A stretch of DNA of 64,000 nt from Billgrantia azerbaijanica. Lineage in GTDB: Bacteria > Pseudomonadota > Gammaproteobacteria > Pseudomonadales > Halomonadaceae. Location of the stretch: the NCBI GenBank assembly GCA_004551485.1, contig SBLD01000012.1:1-64000 (forward strand), given 5' to 3'. The position numbers and the translations under genes are program-made. This document shows, in pieces, positions 15,941 to 25,225 of the stretch (position 1 is the first letter of the stretch; the number at the start of each line of letters is the position of its first letter). The notes beneath the pieces were generated by a model. The model worked only from the letters and a program-made list of their open reading frames with translations, was not told the DNA's origin and did not search any database.

Positions 15941-16459
15941 ATGTCCAAGGAAGGCTCCGTCGCGCCCAAAGAGCGCATCAACATCAAGTACGTTCCCGCC
16001 ACCGGGGATCAGCAGGCCGAGACCGAGCTGCCCCAGAAACTGCTGGTGGTCGGCGACTTCAAGGGCCGCCCTGAGGAGGCGTCCATCGAGGAGCGCGAGG
16101 CCGTCTCGGTGGACAAGAACAACTTCCAGTCCGTGATGCGCGAGGCTGGCCTCGGTCTGCAGACCAGCGTGCCGAATCGACTCGAGGATGGGGCCGAGAA
16201 AGAGGGGCGCGAGCTGGGCGTCGAGCTGCAGTTCAACTCCCTGCAGGACTTCTCGCCGGACAGCGTGGCGCGCCAGGTACCCGAGCTGCGCAAGCTGGTC
16301 GAGCTGCGCGAGGCGCTGGTGGCGCTCAAGGGGCCGCTCGGCAACGTGCCGGCCTTCCGCGAGCGTCTGCAGGCGCTGATCGAAAGCCCCGAGGCTCGCG
16401 ATCAGCTGCTCAACGAGCTCGAACTGCTCGACGGCGAGGCCCCCACGGGCGATTCCTGA
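15941..16459 (+). CDS. tssB: T6SS contractile sheath small subunit TssB (VipA)
   Basis: A 172-residue sheath protein that pairs with TssC to form the contractile outer sheath around the Hcp tube. Typical features are the N-terminal APKERINIKYVPATGD, then LPQKLLVVGDFKG, and the acidic helical C-terminus with VPELRKLVELREALVALKGPLGN, the segment that packs on TssC and helps recruit ClpV. Start ATG 15941 follows GGGAGGAGG. First gene of the structural operon; tssC starts 29 bp after its stop. Confidence 0.97.
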   Translation: MSKEGSVAPKERINIKYVPATGDQQAETELPQKLLVVGDFKGRPEEASIEEREAVSVDKNNFQSVMREAGLGLQTSVPNRLEDGAEKEGRELGVELQFNSLQDFSPDSVARQVPELRKLVELREALVALKGPLGNVPAFRERLQALIESPEARDQLLNELELLDGEAPTGDS

Positions 16460-16488
16460 TTTCCACGCACGGACGCGAGGCACCCATC

Positions 16489-17967
16489 ATGACCGAATCC
16501 ACTCAATCCCAGGCTCAGTCCGCCGAGAGCACCGAGGACCTTTCCCTGCTCGATCAGGTGATGGCTCAGACCCGCATGGCCCCCGCCGACGAGGGCTACG
16601 ATGTGGCCAAGCAGGGCGTCGCGGCCTTCATCGGCGAGCTGCTCAAGAGCGACGATGACCAGCAGGTCAACAAGTCGGTCGTCGACCGCATGATCGTCGA
16701 GCTGGATCGCAAGATCGGCCACCAGGTCGACGAGATCCTCCACGACCAGGGGTTCCAGCACCTGGAGTCGGCCTGGCGGGGGCTCAAGCTGCTGGTAGAC
16801 CGCACCGACTTCCGCGAGAACGTCAAGCTCAACGTGCTGCACGCCACCAAGGAGGAGCTGCTCGACGACTTCGAGTTCGCCCCGGAGATCAGCCAGAGCG
16901 GGCTCTACCAGCACGTCTACGCCGCCGAGTACGGCCAGTTCGGCGGCGAGCCGGTGGCGGCTATGATCGGGCACTACGACTTCACGCCGGCGACCCCGGA
17001 CATCAAGCTGCTGCAGTACACCGCCTCGGTGGGGGCAATGGCTCACGCGCCCTTCCTGTCCTCGGTGGCGCCGAGCTTCTTCGGCATCGACAGCTTCGAG
17101 GAGCTGCCCAACATCAAGGACTTCAAGGCGATCTTCGAAGGGCCCAAGTACGCCCGCTGGCGCAGCCTGCGCGAGTCCGAGGATGCCCGTTACCTGGGGC
17201 TGACCGCGCCGCGTTTCCTGCTGCGCATGCCCTACGACCCGGTGGAGAACCCGGTCAAGTCCTTCCACTATGAGGAATCGGTCAGCGAGAGCCACGAGCA
17301 CTACCTGTGGGGCAACACCGCCTACCTGCTCGCCGAGCGCCTCAACGACAGCTTCGCCAAGTACCGCTGGTGCCCGAACATCATCGGCCCGCAGAGCGGC
17401 GGGGCGGTGGAGAACCTGCCTGTCCACACCTACGAGGCGCTGGGCCAGCTGCAGAGCAAGATCCCCACCGAGGTGCTGATCACCGACCGTCGCGAGTTCG
17501 AGATGGCCGAGGAAGGCTTCATCTCGCTGACCATGCGCAAGGGCAGCGACAACGCCGCCTTCTTCTCGGCCAACTCGGTGCAGAAGCCCAAGTCCTTCCC
17601 CAACACCCCCGAAGGGCGCGAGGCCGAGACCAACTACAAGCTCGGCACCCAGCTGCCCTACATGTTCATCGTCAATCGCCTGGCGCACTACATCAAGGTG
17701 CTGCAGCGCGAGCAGATCGGCTCCTGGAAGGAGCGCCAGGATCTCGAGCGCGAGCTCAACACCTGGATCCGCCAGTACGTCGCCGACCAGGAGAACCCGC
17801 CGGCCGACGTGCGCAGCCGCCGGCCGCTGCGCGCCGCCTCGGTGCAGGTCTCCGACGTCGAGGGCGATCCGGGCTGGTACCAGGTGTCGCTGGCGGTGCG
17901 TCCGCACTTCAAGTACATGGGGGCCAACTTCGAGCTCTCGCTGGTGGGACGCCTCGACAAGGACTGA
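16489..17967 (+). CDS. tssC: T6SS contractile sheath large subunit TssC (VipB)
   Basis: A 492-residue large sheath subunit of standard length. Diagnostic blocks include HLESAWRGLKLLVDRTDF, ATPDIKLLQYTASVGAMAHAP, RFLLRMPYDP and the C-terminal HFKYMGANFELSLVGRLDKD. It interdigitates with TssB and is disassembled by ClpV (25226-27835) after contraction. It sits in a tight run with tssE starting 4 bp after its stop. Confidence 0.98.
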   Translation: MTESTQSQAQSAESTEDLSLLDQVMAQTRMAPADEGYDVAKQGVAAFIGELLKSDDDQQVNKSVVDRMIVELDRKIGHQVDEILHDQGFQHLESAWRGLKLLVDRTDFRENVKLNVLHATKEELLDDFEFAPEISQSGLYQHVYAAEYGQFGGEPVAAMIGHYDFTPATPDIKLLQYTASVGAMAHAPFLSSVAPSFFGIDSFEELPNIKDFKAIFEGPKYARWRSLRESEDARYLGLTAPRFLLRMPYDPVENPVKSFHYEESVSESHEHYLWGNTAYLLAERLNDSFAKYRWCPNIIGPQSGGAVENLPVHTYEALGQLQSKIPTEVLITDRREFEMAEEGFISLTMRKGSDNAAFFSANSVQKPKSFPNTPEGREAETNYKLGTQLPYMFIVNRLAHYIKVLQREQIGSWKERQDLERELNTWIRQYVADQENPPADVRSRRPLRAASVQVSDVEGDPGWYQVSLAVRPHFKYMGANFELSLVGRLDKD

Positions 17968-17971
17968 GCCC

Positions 17972-18406
17972 ATGACCGCCATCAGGGATCGCAGCGGGCC
18001 GCTCGGCGCCCGGCTGTTCGAGCGCCTGTCGGCCCCGGCGCGGCCGGTGCCGGAGGGCGACGAGGCGATCGAGGCCACCCTGGCCTCGATCAAGCGCCAC
18101 CTGGTCGACCTGCTCAACAGCCACCCGGGGCACAGCGAGTGTGCCCCGGCGCTGGGGCTGCTCGACTTCAACGACGCCACCCTCGGGGTGCTGGACCTCG
18201 AGCTCAAGGTCGAGCGCGCCATCCGCGAGTGCATCGAGCGCTTCGAGCCGCGGGTGCGCCGCGTCCAGGTCGAGACCCTGCCCAACGAGGGCACGCCGCT
18301 GCAGCTGCGCTTCCAGGTCCAGGCCACCCTGGCCCTGGGGCGGGACTCGACCCAGACCACCATCGATCTGCTGCTCAACGACAAGCGCTACCAGTGCCTG
18401 AACTGA
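17972..18406 (+). CDS. tssE: T6SS baseplate protein TssE (gp25-like)
   Basis: A 144-residue member of the T4 gp25/lysozyme-like baseplate family. It starts sheath polymerisation at the baseplate. The region IKRHLVDLLNSHPGHSECAP, GLLDFND and IRECIERFEPRVRRVQVE fits TssE, including the conserved ERFEPR-type motif. It is followed 7 bp later by tssF, its baseplate-wedge partner. Confidence 0.93.
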   Translation: MTAIRDRSGPLGARLFERLSAPARPVPEGDEAIEATLASIKRHLVDLLNSHPGHSECAPALGLLDFNDATLGVLDLELKVERAIRECIERFEPRVRRVQVETLPNEGTPLQLRFQVQATLALGRDSTQTTIDLLLNDKRYQCLN

Positions 18407-18413
18407 GGCCGAC

Positions 18414-20177
18414 ATGCTGAACCGCTACTACCGGGACGAACTGGACTTCCTGAAGCGTCAGGGCCGGGAATTCGCCGAGGGCAATCCCGGGCTCAGCCGT
18501 TTCCTGTCCGAGCAGAGCACCGACCCCGACGTCGAGCGCTTGCTCGAGGGGTTTGCCTTCCTGTCCGGGCGGTTGCGCGAGAAGGTCGACGACGAGTTCC
18601 CCGAGCTCACCCACTCGCTGATCGGCATGCTGTGGCCCAACTACCTGCGCCCGGTGCCGAGCATGACGGTGGTGCAGTTCACCCCGCACTGGCACGGATT
18701 GAGCGGCGCCCAGACAATCCCTCGCGGCACCACCCTGGCCAGCCGCGAGGTGGAGGGCACCGCCTGTGGCTTCCGCACCTGCCATGCGCTGACGGTCTAT
18801 CCGCTGGCCCACGACGGGGTCGCGGCGCGCCACTCCCGGGAGGCCTCGGTGGTCGAGCTGGACCTGGCGGTGCACAGCGACCAGCCCCTGGACGCCCTGG
18901 GCGTGGGCGACCTGCGCCTGCACCTGGGTGGCAACGGCTACACGGCCCGGACGCTCTACCTGTGGCTCAGTCACTATCTGGCCGGCCTCGAGCTGGAGGT
19001 CGACGGCCAGCGGCTGCCGCTGCCCACGGGATTGCTGGCACCGGTGGGCTTCGCCGCCGAGGACGCCCTGCTGCCGTACCCGCGCAACGTCTATCAGGGC
19101 TATCGCATCCTGCAGGAGTACCTGTGCTTCCCCGAGGCCTTTCAGTTCGTCGATCTGAAGCGCCTGGGAGAGTATCTACCCGCGCTCCCGGCCGAGCGGG
19201 TCACGCTGCGCTTCACCTTCTCGCGCACCCTGCCGGCGGACGCCCGAGTGGGCGACGAGAGCCTGGCACTCTACTGTACCCCGGCGATCAACCTCTTCGC
19301 CCACGACGCCGACCCAGTGGACCTCAGCGGCGAGCGCAGCGAATACCGCATCCGGCCGAGCAGCCGCTTTCCCGCCCACTACGAGGTGTTCAGCGTCGAT
19401 GACGTCGAGGGCTGGCTGGAGAGCGAGACCGGCCGCATCCGCGGCGAGCTGCGCCGCTACGTGCCCTTCGAGAGTTTCGAGCACCAGATCGAGCGCGACC
19501 GCGGTCGCCAGGCCCGCTACTACCGGGTGCGGGTCCGCGACAGCCTGCGCGGCGATGGCTTCGATCACGACATCGCCTTCGTGCGCGGCGACGAGCGGGC
19601 CTGCCTGGGGCTGCGCGAGACCATCTCGCTGCGCCTGACCTGCTCCAACCGCGAGCTGCCCGAGCGGCTGACGGTGGGCGATGTCTGCGTGCCCACCGAG
19701 GACAGCCCGGCCTTCGCCGAGTTTCGTAACATCACCCGGCCGACCCCGGCCATGCGACCGACCCTGGACGGCAGCCTGCTGTGGACGCTGATCTCCAACC
19801 TGTCGTTGAACTACCTGTCGCTGCTCGACCGTGACGCCCTGTGCTCGGTGCTGCGGGTCTACGACTTCCGTGCCCTAGTCGACCGCCAGGCCGAACGCAT
19901 CGCCCAAAAGCGCCTGGCCGGCATCGTCGACATCCGCACCCAGCCGGTGGACCGGCTGCATCGCGGCCTGCCGGTGCGCGGCCTGCGTTCCGAGATGACC
20001 CTCGACCAGGAGGCCTTCGGCGACGAGGGCAGCCTCTTCCTGTTCGCCAGCGTGCTGGCCCGGTTCTTCTCGCTGTACGCCAGTATCAACTCGTTTCACG
20101 AGTTGCACGTCACCAACCTTCACAACCGCGAGCGCTACGCATGGACCTTGCAGTCGGGCCAGCAGCCCCTGATGTAG
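18414..20177 (+). CDS. tssF: T6SS baseplate protein TssF (VasA)
   Basis: A 587-residue baseplate wedge component, usual length, that forms a complex with TssG, TssE and TssK. The N-terminal RYYRDELDFLKRQGREFAE and FAFLSGRLREKVDDEFPELT are classic TssF, as is the C-terminal FASVLARFFSLYASINSFHE followed by the TWTLQSGQQP-like ending (here AWTLQSGQQPLM). Its 3' end overlaps the start of tssG by 37 bases. Confidence 0.97.
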   Translation: MLNRYYRDELDFLKRQGREFAEGNPGLSRFLSEQSTDPDVERLLEGFAFLSGRLREKVDDEFPELTHSLIGMLWPNYLRPVPSMTVVQFTPHWHGLSGAQTIPRGTTLASREVEGTACGFRTCHALTVYPLAHDGVAARHSREASVVELDLAVHSDQPLDALGVGDLRLHLGGNGYTARTLYLWLSHYLAGLELEVDGQRLPLPTGLLAPVGFAAEDALLPYPRNVYQGYRILQEYLCFPEAFQFVDLKRLGEYLPALPAERVTLRFTFSRTLPADARVGDESLALYCTPAINLFAHDADPVDLSGERSEYRIRPSSRFPAHYEVFSVDDVEGWLESETGRIRGELRRYVPFESFEHQIERDRGRQARYYRVRVRDSLRGDGFDHDIAFVRGDERACLGLRETISLRLTCSNRELPERLTVGDVCVPTEDSPAFAEFRNITRPTPAMRPTLDGSLLWTLISNLSLNYLSLLDRDALCSVLRVYDFRALVDRQAERIAQKRLAGIVDIRTQPVDRLHRGLPVRGLRSEMTLDQEAFGDEGSLFLFASVLARFFSLYASINSFHELHVTNLHNRERYAWTLQSGQQPLM

Positions 20178-21160
20178 CGCTCTCCCCCCTGGTCGACGGG
20201 GCCCGGCGCTACGACTTCTACCAGCTGGTGGAGCTGCTCCACCGGCACCACGGCGACGATCTCGAGGGCGACCGCGAGGCCGACCCGGCCGCCGAGCGCG
20301 TGCGTTTCCAGGCCTCGGCGTCGCTGGGCTTTCCGGGCAGCGACATCGTGGCCCTCGAGCCCCGTGAGCCGGGCGGGTACGCCATGCGCGTCAGCTTCCT
20401 GGGGCTGCAGGGCACCCAGTCGCCGCTGCCGGGCTACTACCTGGAGGCCTTGGCGCACGCCGAGGCCCATCGCGAGGGCGCGGCCGGCGACTTCCTGAAC
20501 CTGTTCAACCACCGAATGCTGTCGCTGCTGCATCGCGGCTGGCGCAAGTACCGGCATCACGTGCGCTATCAGGATGGCGCCGCCGATGGCTTCTCGGCGG
20601 CGGTCTTCGCCCTGGTCGGGTTGGCCGACGAACGGCTGCGGGGTACGACGCCGATCAACTGGGGCAAGATGCTGGCCTATGCCGGGCTGCTGGCCGGCCG
20701 CTCCCGCTCGCCTGACGTGGTGGCGGGTATCGTCGGCCACTGCTTCGACCTCGGCGAGGTCGAGGTCGAGCCCTGGGTACACCGGCGGGTCGAGATCCCG
20801 CCCGACCAGCGCAGCCGCACCGGCCTGGGCGCCTCCACCCTGGGCCAGGACATGGTCGCCGGCAGTCGGGTCGACGACATCAGCGGCAAGTTCGCGCTGT
20901 GCCTGCGCGGCCTGAGCCTGGCCCGGTTCCGGGACTTCCTGCCCGACGGGCGCGATCACCGGGCGTTGCGCACCCTGATGGAGTTCGTGATGCGCGAGCC
21001 CCTGGCCTACGACCTGGAGCTCGAGCTCCTGGAACGCGAAGTGCGACCCATGCGCCTGGGCGACGGCGGCAGCTGCCAACTGGGCTGGACCACCTTCGTC
21101 CAGCCCGGGGCCGGTGCGACGCCCCGGCGGCGCCGGGTGCGGATACAGATGACACGGTGA
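20141..21160 (+). CDS. tssG: T6SS baseplate protein TssG (VasB)
   Basis: A 339-residue baseplate protein that bridges TssF and TssK. Seen are YDFYQLVELLHRHHGDD, VRFQASASLGFPGSDI, the FLNLFNHRMLSLLHRGWRKY block and C-terminal LGWTTFVQPGAG. I placed the start at ATG 20141, inside the end of tssF, because homology begins right there. The frame is open much further upstream, but only as a shadow of tssF. Confidence 0.93.
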   Translation: MDLAVGPAAPDVALSPLVDGARRYDFYQLVELLHRHHGDDLEGDREADPAAERVRFQASASLGFPGSDIVALEPREPGGYAMRVSFLGLQGTQSPLPGYYLEALAHAEAHREGAAGDFLNLFNHRMLSLLHRGWRKYRHHVRYQDGAADGFSAAVFALVGLADERLRGTTPINWGKMLAYAGLLAGRSRSPDVVAGIVGHCFDLGEVEVEPWVHRRVEIPPDQRSRTGLGASTLGQDMVAGSRVDDISGKFALCLRGLSLARFRDFLPDGRDHRALRTLMEFVMREPLAYDLELELLEREVRPMRLGDGGSCQLGWTTFVQPGAGATPRRRRVRIQMTR

Positions 21161-21166
21161 CCCCCC

Positions 21167-22492
21167 ATGAACGCAACGCTCACTCAGCAGGCCATCACCC
21201 TGGTGGTCATCAACAGCGAACGGCTCGAGGGACGTTCCACCAGCAGCCATGTCTTCCCGGCGGCGGGCGGGACCCTGGGCAGCGCGGCGGCCGACGACTG
21301 GCTGCTGCAGGATCACGCCGGCCGGGTACGCCCCGGTCACGCCGAGATACAGCGCCTGGATGGCCGTTTCTGCCTGATCGATCGCAGTGGCCATACCTTC
21401 GTCAACCACGCGACCCTGCCCATTGGCCGTGAACGCCGGGTGGCGCTGCGCGACGGCGATGAGCTGCAGGTGGGCGAATACCGCCTGCGGGTGCACCTGG
21501 GCGACCGCCAGGCCGATGCCGCCGGCGTGCAGCCCCTGGCGACCCTGGTCGACGAGGAGCACGAGGCGCTCGAGGGCAGCGAGCTGGCCCCTGCCACGGC
21601 CGTCGTTCCGCGGCCGCGGCACGACCCGTTGGAGGCGCTGGGCGAGGCCTCGCCGGCCCAGCGCCACCAGGACCCCATGGCTGCGTTGGCCGATGGGGCT
21701 CCCGCCGGAGAAGACGATCATCACGAACTGCTCGATGCCCTGGACGGGCAGGGCAGGCCGGCCCGCGCGCCGGCCGCGCCGAGGAGCCGACGCTACGAGG
21801 AACCCGACATGGATGAACGCCTGTTGAACGATCTGGAACGCTCGGTCGGCGAGCAGCTCGAGGAGCGGTGGCAGGAGACGAAGGTGGGGGAGGTCGACCA
21901 CGTCGGCGCCTCGCCGCTGCTAAGCACCCTGGACGGCGAGCTGCGCTTCCGTGACAGTGCCGAGCAGCACGCCTTTCTCGAGGAAGCGGGGCGGACCCTC
22001 AAGGCCACCGTGGAGGGACTGCTGGCGCTCCACCAGGCCCATGACGGCAGCCGCTATCCGCTGCGTGACCGTCGTCTGCAGCCCATCGAGGACAACCCGC
22101 TGCGTCTCGGTCAGTCCTATGAGCAGACCCTGACCACCCTGTTCGCCACCCAGCGCAGCCCCGTGCACCTCTCCGCGCCGGCGGCGGTGGCCGAGTGCCT
22201 CGAACACCAGCAGCAGCACCAGGCCGCGGTGGAAGAGGCCATCGGTACGGCCCTCAAGGCGATCCTCGACGCCTTTTCGCCGAACGCGCTGCTCAAGCGC
22301 TTCCACGCCTACCGCGGCGCCGGTCGCCAGGGCGAGGGCGACGACGAGGGCGGCTGGGCCTGGGAGATGTATCACCACTATTACCAGGAGCTCAACTCCG
22401 GCCGCCAGCAGGGCTTCGACAAGCTGTTCTGGGAGGTCTTCGAGCAAGCCTACGACCGCTCGTTGCGCCGCCAGCAGCGGGAGGGCGCATGA
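21167..22492 (+). CDS. tagH: T6SS FHA-domain protein TagH (VasC)
   Basis: A 441-residue T6SS-associated FHA protein. An N-terminal forkhead-associated fold spans about residues 15-105 (GGTLGSAAADDWLL, VRPGHAEIQRLDGRFCLIDRS, GHTFVNHATLP and LRDGDELQVGEYRLRVHL). An acidic linker (about 110-210) and the TagH C-terminal helical domain follow. FHA domains bind phosphothreonine. In some T6SSs this couples assembly to a Thr kinase/phosphatase pair, but I see no PppA/PpkA gene in the window. Its stop overlaps the start of tssJ (ATGA). Confidence 0.9.
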   Translation: MNATLTQQAITLVVINSERLEGRSTSSHVFPAAGGTLGSAAADDWLLQDHAGRVRPGHAEIQRLDGRFCLIDRSGHTFVNHATLPIGRERRVALRDGDELQVGEYRLRVHLGDRQADAAGVQPLATLVDEEHEALEGSELAPATAVVPRPRHDPLEALGEASPAQRHQDPMAALADGAPAGEDDHHELLDALDGQGRPARAPAAPRSRRYEEPDMDERLLNDLERSVGEQLEERWQETKVGEVDHVGASPLLSTLDGELRFRDSAEQHAFLEEAGRTLKATVEGLLALHQAHDGSRYPLRDRRLQPIEDNPLRLGQSYEQTLTTLFATQRSPVHLSAPAAVAECLEHQQQHQAAVEEAIGTALKAILDAFSPNALLKRFHAYRGAGRQGEGDDEGGWAWEMYHHYYQELNSGRQQGFDKLFWEVFEQAYDRSLRRQQREGA

Positions 22493-23046
22493 TGCCGCGA
22501 CCGGCCAGGGCCCCGATGGTGTCGTGGCGCCTGGCGCTCGGCGGCGTCCTGCTGCTGGCGCTGGCCGGCTGCGCCTCGACCTTCGAGGCCGCGGGCAAGA
22601 CCTACGAGGTGCTGAAGGATCCCTCGATCCCGGTGGGCTATCCCGAGGATCGCCCGTCGCGGGTCGACCTCAGCATGCTGGCCGCGTCCGACATCAACCC
22701 CAACGCCGAGGGCGAAGGGACACCGGTGCGCTTCCAGGTCCTGCAACTCAAGGACGACTCCATGCTGATGGCGGCCGACCACCGCCAGCTCAGCGAGGAT
22801 CTCGAGGAGGCGCTGGGCACCAACTACCTGGCCCACGACGATTTCACCCTGCTGCCCGGCCAGTTCAAGTTCTACGAGCCCTTCGAGGTCGAGGAGGACA
22901 CCCGTTACATCGGCATCATCGCCTTCTACGCCGAGCCCAACCGGGCGCAGTGGAAGAAGGTCGTGGAGGTCGACGCCCGCGGGCGCGACTACCACTTGCT
23001 GGTGCATCTACTGGAGCGCGAGGCCGCGCTGAGGAAGGAGACCTGA
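22489..23046 (+). CDS. tssJ: T6SS outer-membrane lipoprotein TssJ (VasD)
   Basis: A 185-residue lipoprotein with a positively charged N-terminus, hydrophobic segment and lipobox LALAGC (Cys about residue 28). After lipidation it anchors the TssJLM trans-envelope complex in the outer membrane and binds the periplasmic end of TssM. The mature part is a transthyretin-like beta sandwich; VRFQVLQLKDDSMLMAAD is typical. Start at ATG 22489 overlaps tagH by 4 nt, with another ATG directly after. Its TGA overlaps the tssK ATG. Confidence 0.93.
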   Translation: MMPRPARAPMVSWRLALGGVLLLALAGCASTFEAAGKTYEVLKDPSIPVGYPEDRPSRVDLSMLAASDINPNAEGEGTPVRFQVLQLKDDSMLMAADHRQLSEDLEEALGTNYLAHDDFTLLPGQFKFYEPFEVEEDTRYIGIIAFYAEPNRAQWKKVVEVDARGRDYHLLVHLLEREAALRKET

Positions 23047-24380
23047 TGGCCAGTCGCAACCCCGTGGTCTGGAGCGAGGGGCTGTTCATCAAGCCCCAGC
23101 ACTTCCAGCAGCAGCAACGCAGCCTGGAGGGCCTGGTCGATACCCGCCTGCGCGGTCTGGGCGGCCACCTCCATGGCTTCTTGACCCTGACGCTCAACAC
23201 CGAGTACCTGAGCTTCGGGCGCATCGCCCTGAGCCAGGCCAGCGGCGTGATGCCCGACGGCACCCCCTTCCGGCTGCCCGATGACGATCTGGAGCCACAG
23301 CCGCTGGAAATCGACGACGCCTCGGTGGCCAACCAGGTGGTGTACCTGGGCGTGCCCCTGGCCACCGACGGCGTGGCGGAGGTGAGCTGGGAAGCCTCGG
23401 CCCTCTCCTCGCGCTATCGGGCCACCCAGCGCGGGGTGCGCGACCTGCACTCGCGGGTGGGCGACCTGGCGGACCTGGACCTGGCCCGGGTGGCACCGCG
23501 CCTGCTGCTCGAGCACGAGGACCGCAGCGCCTACGCCTGCCTGGCGGTGGCGCGGATCCTCGAGCTGCGGCCCGACGGCAGCCTGGTGCTCGACGAGGCG
23601 TTCCTGCCGACGTTGCTCAACGTCCAGGCGGCGCCGCTGCTGCAGCGTTTCGTCGGCGAGATGGCCGGGCTGATGCGCGAGCGGGCGCGCAACCTGGCCC
23701 AGCGCCTGTCCACCCCCAACCAGACGGGGGTGGCGGACGTCACCGACTTCATGCTGCTGGAGGCGCTCAACCGGGCCCAGCCGCGTTTCCAGCACCTGGC
23801 GCGGCTCGGGCACCTGCACCCGGAGCGGCTCTACGCCAGCATGCTCGAGATCTGCTGCGAGCTGACCACCTTCACCGCCGAATCGCGGCTGCCGCCGGAG
23901 TTTCCGGCCTACGACCATGACCGCCCGGAGGCGGCCTTCCGGCCGCTGATGCAGAGCCTGCGCCAGTCGCTGTCCACGGTGCTCGAGCCGCGGGCCATGG
24001 CCATCCAGCTGCAGTCGCGGCGCTACGGGCTCAAGGTGGCCACCCTGGCCGACCGCAGCCTGCTCGACGATGCCGACTTCATCCTGGCGGTACGCGCCGA
24101 CCTGCCGCCGGAGCGCCTGCGCAAGCTGTTCGTGCAGCAGACCAAGGTGGCCAGCGTCGAGCGCATTCGCGACCTCATCAGCCTGCAGCTGCCGGGTATC
24201 CCCCTGGAGCCGCTGCCGGTGGCACCGCGCCAGCTGCCCTTCCATGCCGGCCACACCTATTTCCGGCTCGGGCGCCAGAGCGAGGCCTGGAGCATGCTGC
24301 ACGGGGCCAGCGGCTTCGCCTTCCACGTCGCCGGTGACTTCCCGGGGCTGGAAATGCAGTTTTGGGCGATCAGGAGCTAA
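23046..24380 (+). CDS. tssK: T6SS baseplate-membrane connector TssK (VasE)
   Basis: A 444-residue TssK, the trimeric protein that joins the baseplate (TssF/G) to the cytoplasmic parts of TssL/TssM. The N-terminus VVWSEGLFIKPQHFQQQQR is diagnostic. VATLADRSLLDDADFILAVRA and the C-terminal SGFAFHVAGDFPGLEMQFWAI complete the match. ATG 23046 overlaps the stop of tssJ. Confidence 0.97.
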   Translation: MASRNPVVWSEGLFIKPQHFQQQQRSLEGLVDTRLRGLGGHLHGFLTLTLNTEYLSFGRIALSQASGVMPDGTPFRLPDDDLEPQPLEIDDASVANQVVYLGVPLATDGVAEVSWEASALSSRYRATQRGVRDLHSRVGDLADLDLARVAPRLLLEHEDRSAYACLAVARILELRPDGSLVLDEAFLPTLLNVQAAPLLQRFVGEMAGLMRERARNLAQRLSTPNQTGVADVTDFMLLEALNRAQPRFQHLARLGHLHPERLYASMLEICCELTTFTAESRLPPEFPAYDHDRPEAAFRPLMQSLRQSLSTVLEPRAMAIQLQSRRYGLKVATLADRSLLDDADFILAVRADLPPERLRKLFVQQTKVASVERIRDLISLQLPGIPLEPLPVAPRQLPFHAGHTYFRLGRQSEAWSMLHGASGFAFHVAGDFPGLEMQFWAIRS

Positions 24381-24383
24381 GCC

Positions 24384-25196
24384 ATGACCGAACTCGCCAT
24401 CCGAGACGACGCCCGACGCCACGAGGACAGCATCGACGTCCAGGGACTGGACCGGCTGATTCACAGCCACGCCGACCACCTGGACGCCGACGAGGACTAC
24501 TGGTTCCGCCTGCGCGGCCACAGCCTCAATCCGCTGGTGGATGCCGCCAGCTCCCTGCTGGGCATGGTGGTGCGGGTTCGCCAACTCGACGGCCTGGACG
24601 ACATCGAGCGCCTCTATTGTCAGGTGGTCGACGAGATCGCCGCCATCGAGGTCGAGCTCACCGAGCAGGGTTACGACCGGCCGACCCTGCTGGCCTACCG
24701 CTACGTGCTGTGCTCCTTCATCGACGAGGCGGTGATGGGCACCGAGTGGGGCAACCAGAGCCAGTGGGCGGGGCACTCCCTGCTGGCGCGTTTTCACAAC
24801 GAGACCTGGGGCGGCGAGAAGGTGTTCTCGATCCTGGCCCGCTTGCGCCAGGAACCACGACGCTATCGCGACCTGTTGGCCTTTATCTACCTCTGCCTGT
24901 GCCTGGGCTTCGAGGGCCGCTACAAGGTCATGCCCCACGGCCGCGAGGAGTACGAACAGGTGCTGCGTGAACTGGGCGACCAACTGGTGGCCCTCGACGA
25001 GCCCGGCGAGGAGGGCCTGACCCGCCCACTCGACAATGTGCTCACCGCCGCGCGCCGCCAGGGCGACGGCCTGCCGCTGTGGGGCATCTTCGCGCTCTTC
25101 GCCCTGGCCATGGCGGCGGTCTACGCCGGCTTCTCGTGGTCGCTGGGAGAGCAGGCCGACCAGGTCGGCCTGCTGCTGGAACGGATCATCAACTAG
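24384..25196 (+). CDS. tssL: T6SS inner-membrane protein TssL (VasF, DotU family)
   Basis: A 270-residue DotU-type protein. The cytoplasmic hook domain includes LNPLVDAASSLLGMVVRVRQ, CSFIDEAVMGTEWGNQSQW and FHNETWGGEKVFSIL. A single transmembrane helix near residues 228-250 (LWGIFALFALAMAAVYAGFS) ends the protein. There is no C-terminal OmpA/peptidoglycan-binding extension, so cell-wall anchoring must come from another protein. Directly after tssK (3 bp gap). Confidence 0.95.
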   Translation: MTELAIRDDARRHEDSIDVQGLDRLIHSHADHLDADEDYWFRLRGHSLNPLVDAASSLLGMVVRVRQLDGLDDIERLYCQVVDEIAAIEVELTEQGYDRPTLLAYRYVLCSFIDEAVMGTEWGNQSQWAGHSLLARFHNETWGGEKVFSILARLRQEPRRYRDLLAFIYLCLCLGFEGRYKVMPHGREEYEQVLRELGDQLVALDEPGEEGLTRPLDNVLTAARRQGDGLPLWGIFALFALAMAAVYAGFSWSLGEQADQVGLLLERIIN

Positions 25197-25225
25197 CCAT
25201 CGACGCCAACACCTAGGGAGAGACC

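Noticed and set aside
19841-20140. Upstream extension of tssG
   Set aside because: The extension is the +1 shadow of tssF. The TssG homology starts at ATG 20141.
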